Positions 1 through 7,996 are shown, counted from the stretch's first letter. The stretch: 9,573 nt of DNA from Tichowtungia sp964398915 (GCA_964398915.1 CAYNOR010000041.1:1-9573); one strand, 5' to 3'. Notes: a model not told the origin generated them from the letters alone. Made by a program: numbers and translations.

Positions 1-26
1 ACGCCTTGCAATCATTCGTGACAAAA
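1..26 (-). repeat. 26-bp conserved intergenic element, left-flank copy
   Basis: This stretch matches 2571-2596 and 6545-6570 at 25 of 26 positions; the only mismatch is position 5 (c here, a in the others). The other two copies lie just downstream of the sulfatase stop codons, while this one lies 72 bp past the stop of the leftmost BNR gene, outside the tandem repeat. Similarity stops at 27 on one side and is cut by the window edge on the other. On the minus strand it includes AATGATTGC, one half of a direct-repeat-like pair that is complete in the other copies. A regulatory role, or being the relic of an older duplicated intergenic region, is inference. Confidence 0.6.
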
Positions 27-98
27 TTCTAAAAAGAATGTGTCCGCCGCAAGTCTGTCCCTTCTCAGATTTTCCACATTAACGAATTAGTATTTAGT
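27..98. other. Non-coding flank downstream of the leftmost BNR gene
   Basis: This short AT-richer stretch follows the stop codon of the leftmost BNR gene. No sulfatase follows here, unlike the other BNR copy whose 3' end is in view together with its downstream neighbour. It holds a weak 5-bp AT-rich hairpin (26-30 with 35-39) but no GC-rich stem followed by a T-run, so I do not call a terminator. It shows no convincing similarity to the inter-gene spacers of the repeat apart from an 8-base match (72-79 with 2613-2620) that may be chance. Confidence 0.5.
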
Positions 99-2345
99 TC
101 ATTTCTGTATTGTAGGTTGCAGGTCAATAATCTGTCCGACAATCTTTGTATCGTACACATAAAAGCTCGGGTAACTTCCCTGCATCCAGAGCACCACGCT
201 CTTGCCGGCGGTCCATTTTGGAACGATGGGCCGGATGTTGTCGACCAGCGAGTTCTGTGTCAGCGGCGCCCAGGTCCACGTGGCTCCGAAATCGGAAGTC
301 CGCCCCATGAAGATTTCGTGCTGGCGCAGTCCGGAGGTGCTGCTGATCAGATAGCTCCCGGTCACAGGATCCGAGCTGGTGGAAATGTAGACCACGTCGG
401 GGTTGGATGGATCAACCGCCGCCAGCCCGGTGTAGTCGGGCTGATCTGAACGACCGAAGTTATCGCCGCCGTATGCCAGAAAATTGACGTGCCATGTTGA
501 GCCGTCGTACCGCGCATAGAAATAGCGGTGGTCGTCCGGGTTGTCATTGGCGCGGAACTGGAAGATGCCGACCGGCTGGCCGTCCGGGCCGGTCTTGAGA
601 TCGAACTGCCATCCGCGGCGCATAGCGTCGGCACCCATCAGCGTGCCGTCCTTCAGGAGCAGGGTCATCTTCGGCGGTTCAGCCGCCTTATCGTCGCTCA
701 GATCCTCGTCAATCACAGTGCCATCGGCCCGGTGCAGTTTATTGTTTTCAATATAGGCATGATAAATGGAGTTAAGCAGATCCCCCCGCGCTGTCCGATC
801 CTCGTTAAAGTTCACCCGAGGATGATCATCCGTGGAAAACAGGTGTATCTTGGATTTCCCATCGCCGGCATATTTCACATAGGCTCGGCCACCATCCGGA
901 TGATCCGGCCACGGGTCACTGGCATCCAGCGTCCGTCCTCCGTAGCGCCACGTCAGTCCCAGATCGTCGGAGAGGACAAAGTTGGAATCGAACCCGCGGG
1001 AGCGAACCCCGTTGAAGATAACGCCCTTTCCGTTGTTGGCATCAGCGAGATAGTGCGGATTGGTGTAGGTAATGCCATCGCCGGTCGGCTGGGTTTTTAT
1101 CGTATTCGACCAGAGCGTCGGATCGCCGGGCTTCTCAGAAATAAGGGTGCGCAGAACTTTGTCGTTGCCGTGCATCGACCAGTTCACGAGGTAGCGTCCA
1201 TCGGGGCGGATCATAAAGGATGGCGAAGCGTGGTCATCCATCTGCAACCGGTCATCCAGTTCGATCCGTCCGCGCTGGAGCGGTCCCGCCGTCACGGAAT
1301 CAAGTTTCGCCCAATAGAGATCGATATCACCGCGCTGTTCGCTTCCCTTTTCGCCATAGGTGACGACCCCGGTCAGCAGAATCGGCTTCGCCGGATTGGA
1401 ATTGTCCACGATCGCCCGCGGATCCTGAAACCAGCACCAGGCTCCGGGCCGGTCGGTGTCGGACAACTGAAAGACCTCCGAACGGGCAGATGCAAGCTTG
1501 TCCAGCGTGGTCATACGGCCCGGATTAATGGTCAACGCCGGAGCGGGCGGCGCGGCGGGAGCGGGGTTGCCCGGAGCAGGAACCTGCAAACTGCCGGGGT
1601 TGCGATGTACGATGATCTGGTCGATGAAAACCGGTTGGCCGTTTGAATACCAAAAAGCCAGCGTATCGAAGGTCGCTACCGCAGTGGCGTCCGCGAACGT
1701 TCCGGAAGAACCGTTCACAGGATATTCCGTTTGATTCTCCAGCCCCCCGAGTCCGGTCTGCCAGAACCACCCATCGGTGGTGCGGGTTAGTGTCAGGCAC
1801 TGCATGGGAGTCCATGCATTGTTCCCCATCGTCTCAAACCCGTCCTTTTCGGCGGCGAGCTGGGTAAAGGCTTCTGGGGCGAACAGCCCCTTGCCGGAAC
1901 CGGAGCGTTTTTGAATCGAGATGACCCCCATTTCCTGCCGCACACTGGTGGCACGGATGTTTTTTGCAAAGAGCGCGTAGCCGGAATAATTTTCAAATGC
2001 CGGAGCGGAACTGCCGCCGGAATTGAATAATCCGACTTTCATTTGGTTGTTGTCAACACGGAACGTCGACCGCGCCTTCCATTCCACCGTGATGGATTCG
2101 CCGACGGCAACCGTCTGCGGATCAAACGAACGGACAAGCACCACAGCATCTGCTCCGGCTTTAAGGGAGGCTTTCTCTCCTTCAGCCGGCGCCGTTTCCC
2201 GACTGATCGAAAGGGTGGAGCCAACGGCAATCCATCCCGGATTCTGTCCGTCTTCAAACCCGTCGTTAGGCAGCGGTCCGCCGACGGCTGCCGTGGCCAG
2301 CAATCCGGCGCTGACAGCCGATGCGATTATATTTTTCTTAATCAT
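99..2345 (-). CDS. Exported BNR-repeat beta-propeller protein, leftmost copy with variant C-terminus
   Basis: This is a 748-residue secreted protein. A signal peptide is visible at residues 1-22 (MIKK charged start, hydrophobic core, small residues before GPLP). Residues about 28-248 form an Asp/Gly-rich beta-strand region resembling a jelly-roll or carbohydrate-binding module, followed by a Pro/Ala-rich linker at about 250-275. Residues about 300-740 resemble BNR_4-type propellers: GAWCWFQDPR (301-310), DDH (370-372), His392, TYTNP (426-430), and two Asp-boxes, SDDLGLTW (459-466) and TSDFGATW (683-690). That fold includes some polysaccharide lyases (ulvan lyase-like) as well as non-catalytic proteins, so enzyme activity is unproven. 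The ATG has AGGAG (2352-2356) six bases upstream. It is identical to the copy at 4091-6319 except for the last ~55 codons: V695L, F704I, T713A, G724S, and a tail IDLQPTIQK replacing FEH. These changes come from 12 substitutions between 156 and 267, seven of them silent. Confidence 0.88.
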   Translation of the reverse strand: MIKKNIIASAVSAGLLATAAVGGPLPNDGFEDGQNPGWIAVGSTLSISRETAPAEGEKASLKAGADAVVLVRSFDPQTVAVGESITVEWKARSTFRVDNNQMKVGLFNSGGSSAPAFENYSGYALFAKNIRATSVRQEMGVISIQKRSGSGKGLFAPEAFTQLAAEKDGFETMGNNAWTPMQCLTLTRTTDGWFWQTGLGGLENQTEYPVNGSSGTFADATAVATFDTLAFWYSNGQPVFIDQIIVHRNPGSLQVPAPGNPAPAAPPAPALTINPGRMTTLDKLASARSEVFQLSDTDRPGAWCWFQDPRAIVDNSNPAKPILLTGVVTYGEKGSEQRGDIDLYWAKLDSVTAGPLQRGRIELDDRLQMDDHASPSFMIRPDGRYLVNWSMHGNDKVLRTLISEKPGDPTLWSNTIKTQPTGDGITYTNPHYLADANNGKGVIFNGVRSRGFDSNFVLSDDLGLTWRYGGRTLDASDPWPDHPDGGRAYVKYAGDGKSKIHLFSTDDHPRVNFNEDRTARGDLLNSIYHAYIENNKLHRADGTVIDEDLSDDKAAEPPKMTLLLKDGTLMGADAMRRGWQFDLKTGPDGQPVGIFQFRANDNPDDHRYFYARYDGSTWHVNFLAYGGDNFGRSDQPDYTGLAAVDPSNPDVVYISTSSDPVTGSYLISSTSGLRQHEIFMGRTSDFGATWTWAPLTQNSLVDNIRPIVPKWTAGKSVVLWMQGSYPSFYVYDTKIVGQIIDLQPTIQK

Positions 2346-2367
2346 GGGAGTCTCCTGGGTTGTTGAT

Positions 2368-2537
2368 TCATTTGAGGGTCGGGGTTTTCTCTTTCAGAAT
2401 GCGCCCCAGTTCTTTCATGTCATGCCGGTAATAACTTTTGAGAATTCCGTCGTGCTGTTCGCGGCCGCGCCATGCAGAACGCCTGCAGCAACCAGTCCTC
2501 GCACAGCCCGTTTCAATCGGTTGTTTTCCAGTCCCAT
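2368..2537 (-). pseudogene. Possible frameshifted small gene in the sulfatase-BNR gap
   Basis: An ATG at 2535-2537 has GGGAG seven bases upstream and opens a 40-codon frame ending in TGA at 2415-2417. It starts MGLENNRLKRAVRGLVAAG. A second frame, open from 2556 to a TGA at 2368-2370, ends in the protein-like stretch SYYRHDMKELGRILKEKTP. Joining the first frame to the second by a one-base shift near the GC-rich run at about 2460-2475 would give a coherent peptide of about 59 residues. I do not recognise a family. It may be a decayed gene or gene fragment, a real 40-residue ORF, or coincidence. It ends 22 bp before the BNR start codon. Confidence 0.3.
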
Positions 2538-2570
2538 TCCTAATCTCCCGGCCGCTTTATCGTTCCGGCA

Positions 2571-2596
2571 ACGCATTGCAATCATTCGTGACAAAA
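2571..2596 (-). repeat. 26-bp conserved intergenic element, copy 2
   Basis: This element is 25/26 identical to positions 1-26. It begins 13 bp beyond the sulfatase stop and about 225 bp upstream of the next BNR start. On the minus strand the direct-repeat-like pair AATGATTGC and AATGCGTTGC (2578-2586 and 2568-2577) overlaps it. A binding site for a regulator or part of the promoter for the BNR gene is possible. I see no convincing -35/-10 pair, and the bacterial group is uncertain, so no promoter is called. Confidence 0.5.
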
Positions 2597-2609
2597 ACTC
2601 CGAAAAACA

Positions 2610-4016
2610 TCATTCCACATGACTTAGCATTTCTCTCGCCAGCGAGTCGTCATAGGACTCCGCATGTTCCCGAAGAAATGCACGATGTTTCGTTAGGATT
2701 TTATTAAACTCAGGATTTGCGGCTTGATTCATCATCTCGCCCGGATCTTTCTCCATATCATACAGTTCCTCACGCTCCCGGCCTTCGCTGTAGAGGCAAT
2801 ACTTGTAGCGGTCACTGCGAACCATGCGTCCCTGCGGTTTCTGCGATACGCCGTCGACCGCTCGTCCCTGGGTCATGTAGTTTTCAGAGACAATATACTT
2901 GCGGCTCCAAACCGAAGGGGTTCCCAGCGCCGGGGCCTTCAGGCTTTTTCCCGGAAGACCGGCTGGCGCCACAACGCCGGCAAAATCGCAGAGGGTCGGG
3001 AACAGGTCGATCCCCGTATTGACCAGCAAATCGGATGTGCCTTTCGGCGTGCGTCCAGCCCAACTGATGATGAAGGGAACGCGAGCGGATTCCTCATAGA
3101 AAACGGTTTTCTGGTTCCAACCATGAGCCCCATGGCAATCCCCGTGATCGCTTAAGAATACCACCACCGTATTCTTCTCCTGCCCGGAATCGCACAGTGC
3201 TTTCATCACCGTTCCAATAAGCCCGTCGACGTGCTCAATCAGGCGATAGTAACCCCAGACCAGCCGTCCCCAGTCGCTGTCCGTGTAGCTTCCAACGGGA
3301 AACGGGGTCGGAGGGGTTTGATAGGATCGGCGTATGTAGGCCATGATGTCGGACTCGTTCTGCGGCGGAGCGATGTTATCTCTGAGCGGGGGAAGTTGCT
3401 GCACGGAGGGAACCGGGCCGAGATCCACACCGCCGGGCAATTTCTGGCGGCGCGCCCATTCGCATACTTCGTGAGGTCCGTTAAACGACACCACCGCAAA
3501 AAACGGCTGGTCGTGCTTTTTTCCGATGAATTCGACTGCCGCAACTGAGTCGTAGGCATGCTTCATGGAGGCAAGATTAATATCCAGACCCATCTGTTCG
3601 GACTCGGCGGCATACGGGATATGCCATTTCCCGAAATATGCGGTGACATATCCGGCATCCTTAAACGGCTTTGGCATAAATACAAATTTATCCGGGGGAG
3701 TCAGTTTCGTCAGGTCCGTATTGTCTTGAATGCCGGTCTGGTGGGGGTAATGACCGGTTATCATGGCCGTGCGCATCGGCATGCAGAGCGGATTCGGCGA
3801 GTAGGCGCGTGTAAACCGCATTCCGTTCTGCGCGAGGGCATCCATATGGGGCGTGCTGATATATTCGCTTCCCATCACGCAGCTCATGCAATCGGCAAAC
3901 TGCTGATCGTTCATGATCACCAAAACATTCGGCTTCCCGCCGGTTTCTGCCGCCCGGGCACCCAACGGCATCGCGGCACACGATGCCGCCAGGGTTGTTA
4001 TCAATCTAGTTCTCAT
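2610..4016 (-). CDS. Exported type I (S1 family) sulfatase, formylglycine-dependent
   Basis: This 468-residue protein hydrolyses sulfate esters. A signal peptide is visible (MRTRLITTLAASCAAMPLGARA, cleavage near residue 22-23). Conserved sulfatase features occur in order: the N-terminal metal-site segment NVLVIMNDQQ (30-39), the formylglycine motif CMPMR with Cys78, Pro80 and Arg82, FGKWH (128-132), SDHGD (289-293) and the downstream Lys303. All expected catalytic and calcium-binding positions look intact and the length is normal. Cys78 must be converted to formylglycine by a maturase that is not in this window. The substrate is not deducible; the neighbouring BNR protein suggests a sulfated polysaccharide. 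I chose the ATG at 4014-4016 because GGGGGAG (4023-4029) lies six bases upstream and a signal peptide follows at once. An in-frame GTG 13 codons upstream lacks both. It lies 74 bp downstream of the BNR gene at 4091-6319, a likely shared transcript. Confidence 0.95.
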   Translation of the reverse strand: MRTRLITTLAASCAAMPLGARAAETGGKPNVLVIMNDQQFADCMSCVMGSEYISTPHMDALAQNGMRFTRAYSPNPLCMPMRTAMITGHYPHQTGIQDNTDLTKLTPPDKFVFMPKPFKDAGYVTAYFGKWHIPYAAESEQMGLDINLASMKHAYDSVAAVEFIGKKHDQPFFAVVSFNGPHEVCEWARRQKLPGGVDLGPVPSVQQLPPLRDNIAPPQNESDIMAYIRRSYQTPPTPFPVGSYTDSDWGRLVWGYYRLIEHVDGLIGTVMKALCDSGQEKNTVVVFLSDHGDCHGAHGWNQKTVFYEESARVPFIISWAGRTPKGTSDLLVNTGIDLFPTLCDFAGVVAPAGLPGKSLKAPALGTPSVWSRKYIVSENYMTQGRAVDGVSQKPQGRMVRSDRYKYCLYSEGREREELYDMEKDPGEMMNQAANPEFNKILTKHRAFLREHAESYDDSLAREMLSHVE

Positions 4017-4022
4017 CGCTTG

Positions 4023-4029
4023 CTCCCCC
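4023..4029 (-). promoter_or_regulatory. Ribosome binding site deciding the sulfatase start
   Basis: On the minus strand this reads GGGGGAG, six bases before the ATG at 4014-4016. It sets the start of the sulfatase at MRTRL rather than at the GTG 39 bases further upstream. The rest of the 74-bp spacer 4017-4090 shows no terminator or clear promoter. Confidence 0.75.
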
Positions 4030-4090
4030 TTTGTTTCTGATGTATTTCGATGCACTCATCCGGACTTTATGCCCCGCCCTGCTCCGCGGT

Positions 4091-6319
4091 CTAATGCTCG
4101 AAAATCTGTCCGACAATCTTTGTATCGTAAACATAAAAGCTCGGGTAGCCACCCTGCATCCAGAGCACCACGCTCTTGCCGGTGGTCCATTTTGGAACGA
4201 TGGGACGGAAATTATCGACCAGCGAGTTCTGTGTCACTGGTGCCCAGGTCCACGTGGCTCCGAAATCGGAAGTCCGCCCCATGAAGATTTCGTGCTGGCG
4301 CAGTCCGGAGGTGCTGCTGATCAGATAGCTCCCGGTCACAGGATCCGAGCTGGTGGAAATGTAGACCACGTCGGGGTTGGATGGATCAACCGCCGCCAGC
4401 CCGGTGTAGTCGGGCTGATCTGAACGACCGAAGTTATCGCCGCCGTATGCCAGAAAATTGACGTGCCATGTTGAGCCGTCGTACCGCGCATAGAAATAGC
4501 GGTGGTCGTCCGGGTTGTCATTGGCGCGGAACTGGAAGATGCCGACCGGCTGGCCGTCCGGGCCGGTCTTGAGATCGAACTGCCATCCGCGGCGCATAGC
4601 GTCGGCACCCATCAGCGTGCCGTCCTTCAGGAGCAGGGTCATCTTCGGCGGTTCAGCCGCCTTATCGTCGCTCAGATCCTCGTCAATCACAGTGCCATCG
4701 GCCCGGTGCAGTTTATTGTTTTCAATATAGGCATGATAAATGGAGTTAAGCAGATCCCCCCGCGCTGTCCGATCCTCGTTAAAGTTCACCCGAGGATGAT
4801 CATCCGTGGAAAACAGGTGTATCTTGGATTTCCCATCGCCGGCATATTTCACATAGGCTCGGCCACCATCCGGATGATCCGGCCACGGGTCACTGGCATC
4901 CAGCGTCCGTCCTCCGTAGCGCCACGTCAGTCCCAGATCGTCGGAGAGGACAAAGTTGGAATCGAACCCGCGGGAGCGAACCCCGTTGAAGATAACGCCC
5001 TTTCCGTTGTTGGCATCAGCGAGATAGTGCGGATTGGTGTAGGTAATGCCATCGCCGGTCGGCTGGGTTTTTATCGTATTCGACCAGAGCGTCGGATCGC
5101 CGGGCTTCTCAGAAATAAGGGTGCGCAGAACTTTGTCGTTGCCGTGCATCGACCAGTTCACGAGGTAGCGTCCATCGGGGCGGATCATAAAGGATGGCGA
5201 AGCGTGGTCATCCATCTGCAACCGGTCATCCAGTTCGATCCGTCCGCGCTGGAGCGGTCCCGCCGTCACGGAATCAAGTTTCGCCCAATAGAGATCGATA
5301 TCACCGCGCTGTTCGCTTCCCTTTTCGCCATAGGTGACGACCCCGGTCAGCAGAATCGGCTTCGCCGGATTGGAATTGTCCACGATCGCCCGCGGATCCT
5401 GAAACCAGCACCAGGCTCCGGGCCGGTCGGTGTCGGACAACTGAAAGACCTCCGAACGGGCAGATGCAAGCTTGTCCAGCGTGGTCATACGGCCCGGATT
5501 AATGGTCAACGCCGGAGCGGGCGGCGCGGCGGGAGCGGGGTTGCCCGGAGCAGGAACCTGCAAACTGCCGGGGTTGCGATGTACGATGATCTGGTCGATG
5601 AAAACCGGTTGGCCGTTTGAATACCAAAAAGCCAGCGTATCGAAGGTCGCTACCGCAGTGGCGTCCGCGAACGTTCCGGAAGAACCGTTCACAGGATATT
5701 CCGTTTGATTCTCCAGCCCCCCGAGTCCGGTCTGCCAGAACCACCCATCGGTGGTGCGGGTTAGTGTCAGGCACTGCATGGGAGTCCATGCATTGTTCCC
5801 CATCGTCTCAAACCCGTCCTTTTCGGCGGCGAGCTGGGTAAAGGCTTCTGGGGCGAACAGCCCCTTGCCGGAACCGGAGCGTTTTTGAATCGAGATGACC
5901 CCCATTTCCTGCCGCACACTGGTGGCACGGATGTTTTTTGCAAAGAGCGCGTAGCCGGAATAATTTTCAAATGCCGGAGCGGAACTGCCGCCGGAATTGA
6001 ATAATCCGACTTTCATTTGGTTGTTGTCAACACGGAACGTCGACCGCGCCTTCCATTCCACCGTGATGGATTCGCCGACGGCAACCGTCTGCGGATCAAA
6101 CGAACGGACAAGCACCACAGCATCTGCTCCGGCTTTAAGGGAGGCTTTCTCTCCTTCAGCCGGCGCCGTTTCCCGACTGATCGAAAGGGTGGAGCCAACG
6201 GCAATCCATCCCGGATTCTGTCCGTCTTCAAACCCGTCGTTAGGCAGCGGTCCGCCGACGGCTGCCGTGGCCAGCAATCCGGCGCTGACAGCCGATGCGA
6301 TTATATTTTTCTTAATCAT
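4091..6319 (-). CDS. Exported BNR-repeat beta-propeller protein, middle copy
   Basis: This is a complete 742-residue copy. It has the same signal peptide, N-terminal beta-rich module, Pro/Ala linker and C-terminal BNR propeller as the leftmost copy, with DDH at 370-372, His392, Tyr427, Arg448 and Asp-boxes at 459-466 and 683-690. The C-terminus is GQIFEH, ending in TAG, the same as the rightmost copy and unlike the leftmost one. His372 and His392 are 20 residues apart in a DDH...MH context. From memory, ulvan lyase propellers (PL24/PL25) also use paired histidines with about this spacing, but an alignment is needed. Start ATG 6317-6319 has AGGAG (6326-6330) six bases upstream. The sulfatase at 2610-4016 follows after 74 bp. 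Structurally it may be a hybrid: its 5' part equals the leftmost copy and its 3' end equals the rightmost copy. Confidence 0.9.
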   Translation of the reverse strand: MIKKNIIASAVSAGLLATAAVGGPLPNDGFEDGQNPGWIAVGSTLSISRETAPAEGEKASLKAGADAVVLVRSFDPQTVAVGESITVEWKARSTFRVDNNQMKVGLFNSGGSSAPAFENYSGYALFAKNIRATSVRQEMGVISIQKRSGSGKGLFAPEAFTQLAAEKDGFETMGNNAWTPMQCLTLTRTTDGWFWQTGLGGLENQTEYPVNGSSGTFADATAVATFDTLAFWYSNGQPVFIDQIIVHRNPGSLQVPAPGNPAPAAPPAPALTINPGRMTTLDKLASARSEVFQLSDTDRPGAWCWFQDPRAIVDNSNPAKPILLTGVVTYGEKGSEQRGDIDLYWAKLDSVTAGPLQRGRIELDDRLQMDDHASPSFMIRPDGRYLVNWSMHGNDKVLRTLISEKPGDPTLWSNTIKTQPTGDGITYTNPHYLADANNGKGVIFNGVRSRGFDSNFVLSDDLGLTWRYGGRTLDASDPWPDHPDGGRAYVKYAGDGKSKIHLFSTDDHPRVNFNEDRTARGDLLNSIYHAYIENNKLHRADGTVIDEDLSDDKAAEPPKMTLLLKDGTLMGADAMRRGWQFDLKTGPDGQPVGIFQFRANDNPDDHRYFYARYDGSTWHVNFLAYGGDNFGRSDQPDYTGLAAVDPSNPDVVYISTSSDPVTGSYLISSTSGLRQHEIFMGRTSDFGATWTWAPVTQNSLVDNFRPIVPKWTTGKSVVLWMQGGYPSFYVYDTKIVGQIFEH

Positions 6320-6341
6320 GGGAGTCTCCTGGGTTGTTGAT

Positions 6342-6511
6342 TCATTTGAGGGTCGGGGTTTTCTCTTTCAGAATGCGCCCCAGTTCTTTCATGTCATGCC
6401 GGTAATAACTTTTGAGAATTCCGTCGTGCTGTTCGCGGCCGCGCCATGCAGAACGCCTGCAGCAACCAGTCCTCGCACAGCCCGTTTCAATCGGTTGTTT
6501 TCCAGTCCCAT
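6342..6511 (-). pseudogene. Possible frameshifted small gene, second copy
   Basis: This is the exact repeat of 2368-2537. The ATG is at 6509-6511, the 40-codon frame stops at 6389-6391, and the alternative frame ends at 6342-6344. Because it lies inside the perfect repeat, its preservation is no independent sign of selection. Confidence 0.3.
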
Positions 6512-6544
6512 TCCTAATCTCCCGGCCGCTTTATCGTTCCGGCA

Positions 6545-6570
6545 ACGCATTGCAATCATTCGTGACAAAA
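6545..6570 (-). repeat. 26-bp conserved intergenic element, copy 3
   Basis: This is identical to 2571-2596 as part of the tandem repeat. It lies between the sulfatase stop at 6584 and the BNR start at 6319. The rest of the 6320-6583 gap holds the small open frame and the BNR ribosome binding site; no terminator hairpin is visible behind the sulfatase. Confidence 0.5.
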
Positions 6571-6583
6571 ACTCCGAAAAACA

Positions 6584-7990
6584 TCATTCCACATGACTTA
6601 GCATTTCTCTCGCCAGCGAGTCGTCATAGGACTCCGCATGTTCCCGAAGAAATGCACGATGTTTCGTTAGGATTTTATTAAACTCAGGATTTGCGGCTTG
6701 ATTCATCATCTCGCCCGGATCTTTCTCCATATCATACAGTTCCTCACGCTCCCGGCCTTCGCTGTAGAGGCAATACTTGTAGCGGTCACTGCGAACCATG
6801 CGTCCCTGCGGTTTCTGCGATACGCCGTCGACCGCTCGTCCCTGGGTCATGTAGTTTTCAGAGACAATATACTTGCGGCTCCAAACCGAAGGGGTTCCCA
6901 GCGCCGGGGCCTTCAGGCTTTTTCCCGGAAGACCGGCTGGCGCCACAACGCCGGCAAAATCGCAGAGGGTCGGGAACAGGTCGATCCCCGTATTGACCAG
7001 CAAATCGGATGTGCCTTTCGGCGTGCGTCCAGCCCAACTGATGATGAAGGGAACGCGAGCGGATTCCTCATAGAAAACGGTTTTCTGGTTCCAACCATGA
7101 GCCCCATGGCAATCCCCGTGATCGCTTAAGAATACCACCACCGTATTCTTCTCCTGCCCGGAATCGCACAGTGCTTTCATCACCGTTCCAATAAGCCCGT
7201 CGACGTGCTCAATCAGGCGATAGTAACCCCAGACCAGCCGTCCCCAGTCGCTGTCCGTGTAGCTTCCAACGGGAAACGGGGTCGGAGGGGTTTGATAGGA
7301 TCGGCGTATGTAGGCCATGATGTCGGACTCGTTCTGCGGCGGAGCGATGTTATCTCTGAGCGGGGGAAGTTGCTGCACGGAGGGAACCGGGCCGAGATCC
7401 ACACCGCCGGGCAATTTCTGGCGGCGCGCCCATTCGCATACTTCGTGAGGTCCGTTAAACGACACCACCGCAAAAAACGGCTGGTCGTGCTTTTTTCCGA
7501 TGAATTCGACTGCCGCAACTGAGTCGTAGGCATGCTTCATGGAGGCAAGATTAATATCCAGACCCATCTGTTCGGACTCGGCGGCATACGGGATATGCCA
7601 TTTCCCGAAATATGCGGTGACATATCCGGCATCCTTAAACGGCTTTGGCATAAATACAAATTTATCCGGGGGAGTCAGTTTCGTCAGGTCCGTATTGTCT
7701 TGAATGCCGGTCTGGTGGGGGTAATGACCGGTTATCATGGCCGTGCGCATCGGCATGCAGAGCGGATTCGGCGAGTAGGCGCGTGTAAACCGCATTCCGT
7801 TCTGCGCGAGGGCATCCATATGGGGCGTGCTGATATATTCGCTTCCCATCACGCAGCTCATGCAATCGGCAAACTGCTGATCGTTCATGATCACCAAAAC
7901 ATTCGGCTTCCCGCCGGTTTCTGCCGCCCGGGCACCCAACGGCATCGCGGCACACGATGCCGCCAGGGTTGTTATCAATCTAGTTCTCAT
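6584..7990 (-). CDS. Exported type I (S1 family) sulfatase, second copy
   Basis: This 468-residue protein is identical to the sulfatase at 2610-4016, with Cys78-x-Pro-x-Arg, FGKWH, SDHGD and Lys303 all intact, so both copies should be active. It has the same signal peptide and the same start choice (ATG 7988-7990 behind GGGGGAG at 7997-8003). It lies 74 bp downstream of the partial BNR gene at 8065-9573. Two identical genes would mainly raise gene dosage; there is no sign of divergence toward a new substrate. Confidence 0.95.
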   Translation of the reverse strand: MRTRLITTLAASCAAMPLGARAAETGGKPNVLVIMNDQQFADCMSCVMGSEYISTPHMDALAQNGMRFTRAYSPNPLCMPMRTAMITGHYPHQTGIQDNTDLTKLTPPDKFVFMPKPFKDAGYVTAYFGKWHIPYAAESEQMGLDINLASMKHAYDSVAAVEFIGKKHDQPFFAVVSFNGPHEVCEWARRQKLPGGVDLGPVPSVQQLPPLRDNIAPPQNESDIMAYIRRSYQTPPTPFPVGSYTDSDWGRLVWGYYRLIEHVDGLIGTVMKALCDSGQEKNTVVVFLSDHGDCHGAHGWNQKTVFYEESARVPFIISWAGRTPKGTSDLLVNTGIDLFPTLCDFAGVVAPAGLPGKSLKAPALGTPSVWSRKYIVSENYMTQGRAVDGVSQKPQGRMVRSDRYKYCLYSEGREREELYDMEKDPGEMMNQAANPEFNKILTKHRAFLREHAESYDDSLAREMLSHVE

Positions 7991-7996
7991 CGCTTG

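Larger units (their letters stand above)
268..4241. repeat. Direct tandem repeat, unit 1 (3,974 bp)
   Basis: The block from 268 recurs at 4242 with an offset of 3,974 bp. I compared many stretches (both gene ends, both spacers and internal segments) and found no difference; the encoded proteins are also identical over the shared region. It spans most of one BNR gene, one complete sulfatase gene, both spacers and the last ~150 bp of the next BNR gene. The left limit is set by the last mismatch at 267. The phase of a tandem repeat is otherwise arbitrary. Confidence 0.95.

Noticed and set aside
26..39. Hairpin attct-aaaa-agaat as a terminator for the leftmost BNR gene
   Set aside because: The stem is only five AT-rich pairs and there is no proper T-run after it; too weak to call.
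528..1646. 372-codon open frame on the plus strand, opposite the BNR gene (also at 4502-5620)
   Set aside because: It is the antisense shadow of a gene with clear signal peptide and propeller motifs. It lacks recognisable domains and its length follows from the codon bias of the true gene.
2568..2579. Imperfect palindrome GCAACGCATTGC as a LacI-type operator
   Set aside because: Only the outer four bases pair cleanly, the centre does not fit a typical LacI-family operator, and there is no regulator gene nearby.
4017..4055. Upstream GTG start adding 13 residues to the sulfatase
   Set aside because: The extension would precede a normal signal peptide, and the strong GGGGGAG site is correctly spaced only for the ATG at 4014-4016.
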